The notes beneath the pieces are model-generated. The model was not told where the DNA came from and did no database searches. It saw nothing but the letters and a program-made list of their open reading frames with translations. Shown piece after piece: positions 26,129 to 31,058 of a stretch of DNA of 31,058 bases; within the stretch, counting starts at the first letter, position 1; each line of letters starts with the position of its first letter. Origin of the DNA: Lentimicrobiaceae bacterium (GTDB taxonomy: Bacteria; Bacteroidota; Bacteroidia; Bacteroidales; JALOCA01); assembly GCA_023227965.1 (NCBI GenBank), contig JALOCA010000039.1, forward strand, positions 1 through 31,058, in the 5' to 3' direction. Both the position numbers and the translations under genes were made by a program.

Positions 26129-26152
26129 ATATAGTGCCGGATATAGTGCCGG
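26129..26152. repeat. 12-base tandem duplication
   Basis: The unit ATATAGTGCCGG occurs twice head to tail (26129-26140 and 26141-26152) in the 178-base gap between the FAH-family gene and E2. The rest of the gap holds nothing I recognise, apart from the short repeated word TTTGCATA near 26178-26195. This is probably a slippage product. Confidence 0.8.
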
Positions 26153-26235
26153 AATGAGATACCATCCAACCAGTAGCTTTGCATATTTTGCATACGCTAT
26201 TCTCAGAACCTGCGTTTTACCGGAAAAACAATAAT

Positions 26236-27039
26236 TTATTTTTCTTCTTCCACTGTATTAATTAACTGCCCAATTTTTTCTATTTCGACCACTATTTTGT
26301 CGCCTGTCTTTAACCATCTTGGTGGATCCGATGCCATTCCAACACCATGGGGAGTCCCGGTTAAAATGACTGTCCCAGGTTTTAACGTAGTGCTTCCACT
26401 CAGGAATTCAATTAATGCCGCAACATTGAATATCATGTCATCAGTATTCCCCTCTTGAACAGTTTCTCCGTTTAAGATTGTCCTTATTTTTAATGAATTC
26501 GGGGCTTTAATTTCATCAGTCGTAACAATGTGGGGGCCTAATGGGCAGAAACTGTCAAAAGTTTTACCCTTGCACCATTGTCCGCCTCCATACTTAAATT
26601 GCCAATCCCGGGCGCTCACATCGTTTGCGCAGGTATATCCAAAAACGTACTCTAAAGCTTTCTCTTTGCTAACATTCTTGCATTCTTTGCCAATTATTAC
26701 AGCTAACTCACCTTCATAATCTACTTCCTTACTTTCCAATTGGCGGGGTAAAAAAATTGGGTCTCCGGGATTCTGAACGGCATTTAACGCTTTTAAAAAC
26801 AATATAGGATAATCGGGTATGTTCATCCCGCTTTCTTTCGCATGATAACGGTAATTTAGGCCTATACATAATATTGTGGATGGCATGATAGGGGACAAGA
26901 CCTTTTTTACCGGGACTGGCGCCAGAGTTGTTTTATAATCGCTAAAGATATCTCCGATGATTTTATATACCCTCTTATTTTCAGCAAAGTACCCAAAACC
27001 AATATCCCCCTTAAAGTCAAGATAACGTATTATTTTCAT
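26236..27039 (-). CDS. FAH-family hydrolase, 2,4-diketo-3-deoxy-sugar-acid type
   Basis: The 267-residue protein has the fumarylacetoacetate-hydrolase fold: LCIGLNYRYHAKESG (57-71), the metal ligands Glu109 and Glu111 in DYEGELAVIIGK, Asp140 in CANDVSARDWQ, a GKTFDSFCPLGPH segment (158-170) and TGTPHGVGM near the C-terminus. Family members of this form cut a C-C bond between two keto groups. In non-phosphorylative L-fucose and L-rhamnose breakdown, the 2,4-diketo-3-deoxy acid hydrolase yields pyruvate and L-lactate. The island's fucosidases, RhaT permease and SDR genes make that the best guess. 5-Oxo- or acylpyruvate hydrolases and ureidoglycolate-lyase-like annotations are alternatives. It precedes the E2-E1 genes, which would consume a 2-oxoacid product. 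Confidence 0.87.
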   Translation of the reverse strand: MKIIRYLDFKGDIGFGYFAENKRVYKIIGDIFSDYKTTLAPVPVKKVLSPIMPSTILCIGLNYRYHAKESGMNIPDYPILFLKALNAVQNPGDPIFLPRQLESKEVDYEGELAVIIGKECKNVSKEKALEYVFGYTCANDVSARDWQFKYGGGQWCKGKTFDSFCPLGPHIVTTDEIKAPNSLKIRTILNGETVQEGNTDDMIFNVAALIEFLSGSTTLKPGTVILTGTPHGVGMASDPPRWLKTGDKIVVEIEKIGQLINTVEEEK

Positions 27040-27094
27040 ACTATTATTTTTTTAGTTCTTCCTAAAATGTTATTGTATAACCTGGCATTAATGC

Positions 27095-27355
27095 TTATAT
27101 TTCGCTGAATGCATCAAAACCACCATCCACAGTAATCACTGAACCTGTAACAAAACTAGACGATTCACCTCCTTCTTCTTTGATCCGTTATGCTGTTGTG
27201 TTTGCTGATTCCTGAGAAAAATCCAAGATGACAGCACTGGCTCCAAGATGGGCTACTGTACTTGCTATTTCTCCGGCAAGAGTTCCTCCCGCATCAGTTA
27301 GTACAACTACCCTCCCATCCAGGGAAAACATTTTTTTCAAAATATGTTCTTTCAT
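27095..27355 (-). pseudogene. SDR pseudogene with missing centre and internal stop
   Basis: From an ATG at 27353-27355 the minus strand reads MKEHILKKMFSLDGRVVVLT and DAGGTLAGEIASTVAHLG, then SAVILDFSQESANTTA, a TAA, and RIKEEGG. It then jumps to SSFVTGSVITVDGGFDAFSEI and a stop. The first part is the Rossmann beta-alpha-beta unit and the last part is the C-terminal signature of the same family. The intact paralog at 16917-17747 (MENKILEKMFSLQNKTVVLT ... SSFCTGTVINVDAGFDVF) aligns at both ends. About 180 middle residues, including Ser-Tyr-Lys, are gone, the deletion is in frame, and one extra nonsense codon has arisen. The first Gly of the cofactor motif is also Asp. It is a dead copy lying between the control region and the FAH gene. 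Confidence 0.9.
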
Positions 27356-27427
27356 AACTGGATTTTTGTTTGAGTTATTCTATTATAGATATGTTTCTTT
27401 AAAATTGTGCTAAAGCCAAATATTATT

Positions 27428-27440
27428 ATTGTATACAAAT
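27428..27440. promoter_or_regulatory. Palindromic operator candidate, GntR type (operon side)
   Basis: The core TTGTATACAA (27429-27438) is a perfect palindrome. GntR/FCD regulators commonly bind short palindromes with a GTATAC-type centre. It overlaps a minus-strand TATATTTG word (27436-27443), so binding could block transcription into the catabolic genes. Confidence 0.5.
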
Positions 27441-27450
27441 ATATTATTTA

Positions 27451-27464
27451 TATTGGTATAAGCG
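27451..27464. repeat. Left arm of a 14-base perfect inverted repeat
   Basis: TATTGGTATAAGCG here is the exact reverse complement of 27646-27659. The arms are 181 bases apart. Similarity continues loosely on the inner side (TCGCCC here, GGGCGG there) and the outer side (ACAAATATA-like words). It contains a TTGGTATA half-site like those seen for GntR-family operators. Confidence 0.75.
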
Positions 27465-27645
27465 TTTAGATCGCCCAAATATATTTGTTGCAATTCTGTT
27501 ATGTATCTGATATACTATTATTTACGAAAATATATATAATTGTTTTTCACATAGAATAGGGATGATTTGTTATTTGACCAGTAAAAATCATAATCCATAT
27601 TTTATAAACAACTGTAAATCAACAATTAAAAACGGGCGGCTTATG

Positions 27646-27659
27646 CGCTTATACCAATA
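27646..27659. repeat. Right arm of a 14-base perfect inverted repeat
   Basis: CGCTTATACCAATA, the mate of 27451-27464. The two arms could bind two dimers of the same regulator and form a loop across the control region, or could be the tips of a decayed mobile element. No coding sequence lies between them, which favours the first reading. Confidence 0.75.
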
Positions 27660-27691
27660 TTTATATTTGTATTATTAAATATATTAAGCTT

Positions 27692-27706
27692 ATTTGTACA
27701 CAATAT
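27692..27706. promoter_or_regulatory. Operator candidate upstream of GntR gene
   Basis: TTGTACACAA (27694-27703) differs by one base from the palindrome at 27429-27438. It lies 63 bases before the regulator start codon, just upstream of the candidate -7 element, a position suited to autoregulation. Confidence 0.4.
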
Positions 27707-27722
27707 GAATTAAATTTTTTAA

Positions 27723-27740
27723 TATATTTGTATACTTGAA
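27723..27740 (+). promoter_or_regulatory. Candidate -7 element and overlapping operator half-site of the GntR gene
   Basis: TATATTTG at 27723-27730 fits TAnnTTTG, and TTGTATAC at 27728-27735 repeats the left half of the proposed operator. They lie 37 bases before the ATG at 27767. A TTTG at 27693-27696 is too far (26 bases between boxes) to be a comfortable -33 element. Confidence 0.4.
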
Positions 27741-27766
27741 TCCTTTAATGAATCAGAACAATTAGT

Positions 27767-28393
27767 ATGACTGATATTTATACAATATTATTTAATCGGA
27801 TTATCGCTGGAGAATATACTGTAGGCAAGAGACTCAAAGAAGAGTCTCTTGCAACAGAATTTAATACCAGTAGAACTCCAATTCGATCGATATTACAACA
27901 GCTTGAACAGGATGGACTTATTAAGATTTTTCCAAATAAGGGAGCTGAGGTGTTGCCTTTCTCAGCTGATGAGATAGAAGAAATTTACGAAATTCGAAAG
28001 TCTCTTGAATTATTGTGCCTTGAAATCTCTTTAAAGAATCTTAGTTTACAAAAACTCATGGAATTAAAAAAGGAGATAATTGAGAACACCAATAATGAAG
28101 ATATTCAGCTTCAAACAGATTTAGATGCAAAACTGCATTCTTACATTATTAATTCATCCGGTAAGAAAAGGTTAATTGATATGTTAAACCAACTTTCCCG
28201 GCTAATTCAAAGTTTCAGGGGACTGGGTTTCGTGCAAAAGGAAACGAAAGAATCAACGATTAGAGAACATATCGAAATAATTGATGCGCTTTGCCGACGT
28301 GATATAGTGTTTGCTAAAGAAATGATGAGTAAACACATTGAAAACTCAAAGATGATTGCCCTTTCTCAGTTATTTATTCAAAGGGGGAAATAG
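27767..28393 (+). CDS. GntR/FCD-family transcriptional regulator
   Basis: This 208-residue protein is the only intact gene on the plus strand. The winged helix at about 5-62 contains KRLKEESLATEFNTSRTPIR and LEQDGLIKIFPNKGAEV, the standard GntR recognition region. The C-terminal part (about 65-200) is all helical, begins ADEIEEIYEIRKSLELLCLE and has DLDAKLHSYII and later His residues (REHIEII, KHIENSK) in the order used by metal-binding FCD domains. Such regulators usually sense a sugar acid or small organic acid and repress nearby catabolic genes. The operators proposed in the 411-base region upstream would let it control itself and the divergent operon. It converges with the VOC-LarA operon. 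Confidence 0.93.
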   Translation: MTDIYTILFNRIIAGEYTVGKRLKEESLATEFNTSRTPIRSILQQLEQDGLIKIFPNKGAEVLPFSADEIEEIYEIRKSLELLCLEISLKNLSLQKLMELKKEIIENTNNEDIQLQTDLDAKLHSYIINSSGKKRLIDMLNQLSRLIQSFRGLGFVQKETKESTIREHIEIIDALCRRDIVFAKEMMSKHIENSKMIALSQLFIQRGK

Positions 28394-28399
28394 GCTTGT

Positions 28400-28552
28400 T
28401 CAAGAAAAGCTCATTGACAATCCAAGCATGATAATTGCTGCAACTAACAGAATGATCCCAATTGGCATCATTCTTTTTGGCTTTGCTCCAACTCCGGTCC
28501 ATTCTGCAGTAAATATTCCAAAAATATTTACTGTAATAATCTCTATTATCAT
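28400..28552 (-). pseudogene. C-terminal remnant of a RhaT-family permease
   Basis: The ATG at 28550-28552 overlaps the VOC stop (TAATG). It opens a 50-codon frame reading MIIEIITVNIFGIFTAEWTG, VGAKPKRMMPIGIILLVAAI and IMLGLSMSFS. It matches the end of the intact RhaT protein (ILGFTTGEWKGVRGKPRKYI...): a G-F/I-x-T-x-EW-x-GV-x-x-KP-(K/R) loop followed by a last membrane helix. Nine of the ten helices are missing. The frame is open and coupled to the upstream gene, so a short membrane peptide could still be made, but it is best read as an eroded permease. A perfect hairpin lies within it. Confidence 0.75.
28507..28533. terminator. Perfect 11-base hairpin between convergent genes
   Basis: CAGTAAATATT and AATATTTACTG flank the loop CCAAA. 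The stem is perfect but AT-rich and lacks a clear U-tract, so termination strength is doubtful. It lies 113 bases past the GntR stop and inside the RhaT remnant. It could act in either direction, or be a coding coincidence. Confidence 0.35.
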
Positions 28553-29001
28553 TAATCCCACTTATTGATAAATAGTTGTTCGCTTTCACGAATTTCACCT
28601 ACCTCACCGTCGGGACCGTAGAAATAGCATAACCAAACATTATTTCTGAATTCTACCGGTTCGCTGATAAAACGCACCCCTTCATTTTTTAGCATTTCAT
28701 AGTCCTTTCTAACATCTGACGAGCGGAAACCAAGGTGACTAAACCCTTTATCAGCTTGTTTACGGTCTTCTGGTATTACCTTTCCTTTTGGTACTGTATA
28801 TTCAAACAACTCCAGCGCATTGTTTCCGGACTTCAGATGAGCAATGCGGGCAACACATCCTAACATGCCAACAACTTTACCAAGTAATTCATTTCCATTA
28901 ATAACCCGGAGTAATTCGAACCCAAAATTCTTAGAATAAAAATCTATTGATCTTTCTAAATTTGAGACACTTAGTGCCACATGTTCCATTCCTTCAATCA
29001 T
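28552..29001 (-). CDS. VOC-superfamily metalloenzyme (glyoxalase/epimerase-like)
   Basis: The start at 29001 gives 149 residues (MIEGMEHVALSVSNLERSID) and an 8-base overlap with the LarA-like gene. The next ATG (28989) is an alternative, and a longer frame to 29064 would add 21 residues not seen in the family. Two beta-alpha-beta-beta-beta halves are visible. The four expected metal ligands are His7 (EHVALSV), Glu65 (LELFEY), His89 (FSHLGF) and Glu136 (VGEIRE). The size fits glyoxalase I and methylmalonyl-CoA-epimerase-like proteins; dioxygenases of the fold are usually longer. Tight coupling to the LarA-like gene suggests a joint role on hydroxyacids or keto-sugar acids, such as an isomerisation next to a carbonyl. 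The substrate is unknown. Confidence 0.85.
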   Translation of the reverse strand: MIEGMEHVALSVSNLERSIDFYSKNFGFELLRVINGNELLGKVVGMLGCVARIAHLKSGNNALELFEYTVPKGKVIPEDRKQADKGFSHLGFRSSDVRKDYEMLKNEGVRFISEPVEFRNNVWLCYFYGPDGEVGEIRESEQLFINKWD

Positions 29002-30286
29002 TTCTATCGTTTCTATTGAATTTATTAACTTCTGCCCATAAACCCTGGGCCGGTTTTGATACATAATAGATTACTTCACCATCTGGCATTACATTTTCAC
29101 CATCCATCAATCTGAAAGGGTTATATATTTTTTCTAATTCATTATAATCAGCATAATTGCAATGAACAGATTCTATTTCTTTTTGGGAAATGTTTTTTAC
29201 ACCGTAAGTTACCTTAAACCGGTTTTCCGCAGAACTGATCAGAAGATGTGATAAAGGTGTCATATGCTTATCCAAATCACCATTTTCGTTAAAAGCCCTT
29301 AACAGGTTATCGCCATTTTGATAACCATATTTACGAATAATAAGATCGTTGGTGGGATCTTCGCCAAAAGTGTTAATTCCGGGGCAGAGGACAATCAGTT
29401 CGCCCCCATCGGTAACAGCCATCCTGGTCCTGAATATGGCTTTATTACCTACCCAGGTTGATTTGAATTCTTCTGGATCGAGGTAAACAACCACTTTATT
29501 GTACTCTTTGTCCAACAGGTTAATATTCACCTGCTGGCAAAGTGCCGCGCCTTGCAGGTAACATTCCACATCATTCCCGGCAAATATCCCTCTGGAAACA
29601 ATCCGTCCCTTGTCATCCATACCCCTGACTGTTAGAATATATGAAATAGGCAATTGGGATGTGAAATGCTCGCTCATGTAATCCAGTACTTTTCTTACCG
29701 GGGAGCTTACATGCCCTATAAGCTTTTCAGAGCCATATTTGGCCCCAATAAAGTGTGTTTTATCGATAATATCTTTCCCTCCAACGCCGATGAACAGGTT
29801 TTTATTGTAGTTGGCAATTCCTACCAATTCATGAGGAACAAGTTGTCCGACAGAAATAATCTGGTCCCATCTGCCTTCAATAATCGTTTTATTTATTTCG
29901 CAATAGAGGGGAAAATCAACCAGCCCGTTTGTAAGCTTTTTAATAATTTCAGAAGGAATTGTGCCAATTCTAACGATATCATTTTTCCAGTCATGCCGTT
30001 TAAAAAGTTCATGAGGTATCCCAGGATACATGGTATTTAACTCATGTGCTGTCATAGGGAAATGCGTTCCGACTGCCGGCATAATCTCAATATAGGTTTT
30101 GCTTTTTAGTCTTTCATATAGCATACAGGTAATTTCTCCTGCATACGAATAGAAACGTGTAATATCGGGTGGCAGGATCAATACCCTTTTCAGATTTTCA
30201 AGCTTGCCCAACATCACTTCGAGCAGCTTCGAAATATCTTGCTTTTCAATTGTCAAATCTGCTTTACCTTCAGCGAAAAATATCAT
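28994..30286 (-). CDS. LarA-like (DUF2088) hydroxyacid racemase/epimerase
   Basis: The 430-residue protein has the look of the nickel-pincer-dependent LarA family: PPDITRFYSYAGEI (39-52, the P-D-x-T-R motif), GTHFPMT (73-79), and VPHELVGIANYNK followed by GVGGKDIIDKTHF. His75, His152, Lys171 and His178 are candidates for the cofactor and catalytic residues. LarA interconverts D- and L-lactate by hydride shift to the cofactor; homologs act on other 2-hydroxyacids. In this island lactate or a sugar-derived hydroxyacid would fit. The LarB, LarC and LarE cofactor enzymes are not in the window. The spacing of the second His-Lys-His group differs from the classical racemase as I recall it, so another hydroxyacid is quite possible. 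It follows the alcohol dehydrogenase gene by 73 bases. Confidence 0.8.
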   Translation of the reverse strand: MIFFAEGKADLTIEKQDISKLLEVMLGKLENLKRVLILPPDITRFYSYAGEITCMLYERLKSKTYIEIMPAVGTHFPMTAHELNTMYPGIPHELFKRHDWKNDIVRIGTIPSEIIKKLTNGLVDFPLYCEINKTIIEGRWDQIISVGQLVPHELVGIANYNKNLFIGVGGKDIIDKTHFIGAKYGSEKLIGHVSSPVRKVLDYMSEHFTSQLPISYILTVRGMDDKGRIVSRGIFAGNDVECYLQGAALCQQVNINLLDKEYNKVVVYLDPEEFKSTWVGNKAIFRTRMAVTDGGELIVLCPGINTFGEDPTNDLIIRKYGYQNGDNLLRAFNENGDLDKHMTPLSHLLISSAENRFKVTYGVKNISQKEIESVHCNYADYNELEKIYNPFRLMDGENVMPDGEVIYYVSKPAQGLWAEVNKFNRNDRND

Positions 30287-30359
30287 TATTATAAAATAAT
30301 GTTGGAAATTCCTTTATATAAGTGCAAATCCATATAAATATTTGATTACCCTGCTAAAA

Positions 30360-31058
30360 TTATGGGATCAGGATAACCTTGCAGGCATTTTCTTTTCTGT
30401 TTACCATCGTGTCAATCCCTTTCTCAAAGTCTTCCAGTTTCATTGTGTGTGAAATAAGTGATTTGGTCTCAATTTTACCCGATTCAAGCATTTCAATTAC
30501 ATTATCCCAAATGCCGGGACTTCCGAGAGCTCCTATTATTGTTATGTCCCTTGTAGAAAAGACATCCCAGTCAATTTCCGGCTTTTTCGATCCGAAAAAA
30601 CCGATCACCACAACCCGTCCGAATGGCCTGATTATCTCTTTTATTTCTTTAAAGACATCTATTCCTGCCGATGTTTCAATAACAACATCGATCATTTTCC
30701 CCTCTGTGATTTCGGTAACCCGGTCTTTCAGGTTTTCCTTATAAATATTAATGGTTCCGTCGAGGCCATAAGTTTTAGCCCTGCCTAATCTCTCGTCCCT
30801 TGTACCGGAGAGAATAACTTTTTTCGCCCCAAAAACTTTTTTGGCAATCTGGGCTGTCTGCAGGCCGATCGGACCCGGCCCGATAACAAGTACATTATCC
30901 AGAGGAGTAACCCCCCCTCTAATTACCGCGTTTAACGCTATTCCTGTTGGTTCAATCAATGAAGCTTCCTCAAACGATAATTTATTAAACTTATGCAGAT
31001 GCGTTTCAGGAAAAACAATGTATTCAGCAAAGCCACCATCCCGTTTCATGATCCCGGT
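30360..31058 (-). CDS. Zinc-type alcohol dehydrogenase (MDR), 3' part; start beyond window
   Basis: The frame is open through the right edge (TGI precedes MKRDGGFAEY), so only the last 232 or so of about 340-350 residues are present. The GGFAEY segment and EEASLIEPTGIALNAV are typical of threonine/sorbitol-dehydrogenase-like MDR enzymes. The Rossmann motif VIGPGPIGLQTAQIA and a second fingerprint VVVIGFFG follow. The zinc-binding Cys/His residues of the N-terminal part are outside the window. The likely role is NAD(P)-linked oxidation of a polyol, sugar or secondary hydroxyl of a sugar acid. It is the first visible gene of the operon with LarA-like and VOC genes. Candidate substrates include L-fucose or its acids, by context only. 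Confidence 0.88.
   Translation of the reverse strand, partial: TGIMKRDGGFAEYIVFPETHLHKFNKLSFEEASLIEPTGIALNAVIRGGVTPLDNVLVIGPGPIGLQTAQIAKKVFGAKKVILSGTRDERLGRAKTYGLDGTINIYKENLKDRVTEITEGKMIDVVIETSAGIDVFKEIKEIIRPFGRVVVIGFFGSKKPEIDWDVFSTRDITIIGALGSPGIWDNVIEMLESGKIETKSLISHTMKLEDFEKGIDTMVNRKENACKVILIP

Larger units (their letters stand above)
27356..27766. promoter_or_regulatory. 411-base AT-rich divergent control region
   Basis: This stretch separates the minus-strand catabolic operon from the plus-strand GntR gene. It has no coding frame that I can support. It holds a perfect 10-base palindrome near the operon side, two related sites near the regulator start, a widely spaced 14-base inverted repeat, and several TATATTTG words fitting the Bacteroidota -7 element: minus strand at 27436-27443 and 27476-27483, plus strand at 27723-27730. 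The layout suggests that the regulator controls both directions. The central part (about 27490-27640) is simply AT-rich. Confidence 0.6.

Noticed and set aside
27480..27640. AT-rich stretch considered as a replication origin or iteron array
   Set aside because: No repeated iterons, DnaA-box series or replication gene nearby; it fits a divergent promoter region.
28552..29064. Longer VOC frame starting at 29064
   Set aside because: It would overlap the LarA-like gene by about 70 bases and add 21 residues that do not belong to the VOC fold.

Overview
The window looks like an accessory carbohydrate-catabolic island of a Bacteroidota bacterium, most likely a marine or gut-type Marinilabiliales/Prolixibacteraceae-like lineage; the taxon is an inference. 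Supporting signs are AT-rich spacers, little Shine-Dalgarno signal, candidate TAnnTTTG promoter elements, and a gene mix typical of that phylum: S1 sulfatases, GH29 and GH3 enzymes, RhaT-family sugar transporters and a fused 2-oxoacid dehydrogenase E1. Except for one GntR regulator, every gene lies on the minus strand, so transcription runs from high to low coordinates. No SusC/SusD pair, tRNA, rRNA or CRISPR array is visible.

Region A (1-16806) is the sugar-release part. It holds three alpha-L-fucosidase-like GH29 proteins, three formylglycine sulfatases, a lipoprotein GH3 enzyme, a sugar-porter MFS permease, a xylose-isomerase-fold protein, two uroporphyrinogen-decarboxylase/MtaA-fold proteins and, at the left edge, the first 16 codons of a RhaT-like permease. 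Alternating fucosidases and sulfatases suggest a sulfated fucose-containing glycan as substrate. Region B (16917-27355) is the intracellular part: two SDR oxidoreductases, an M24-fold enzyme, a RhaT-family permease, an aldehyde dehydrogenase, a fused E1alpha-E1beta, an E2 and an FAH-family hydrolase of the 2,4-diketo-3-deoxy-sugar-acid type. Region C (27356-28393) is a 411-base control region and a GntR/FCD regulator. Region D (28400-31058) holds a VOC protein, a LarA-like (DUF2088) protein and a zinc-type alcohol dehydrogenase cut by the window edge.

Working model (inference): sulfatases and fucosidases free a deoxyhexose such as L-fucose or L-rhamnose outside the cytoplasm. RhaT or MFS permeases import it, and dehydrogenases and the FAH-family hydrolase convert it by a non-phosphorylative route to pyruvate plus lactate. 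The LarA-like protein would handle the hydroxyacid, and E1/E2 would oxidise the 2-oxoacid to an acyl-CoA. Sugar-acid lactonase and dehydratase, E3, the sulfatase-maturing enzyme and the Lar cofactor enzymes are not in the window.

The most striking structural feature is a set of eroded genes. Remnants of a sugar epimerase, a fucosidase, an SDR, a RhaT permease and an insertion sequence lie between intact genes; at least the SDR has lost its middle while keeping both ends. Two apparently intact enzymes have changed metal ligands: the MtaA-like protein has Cys to Gly, and the xylose-isomerase-like protein has Asp to His.
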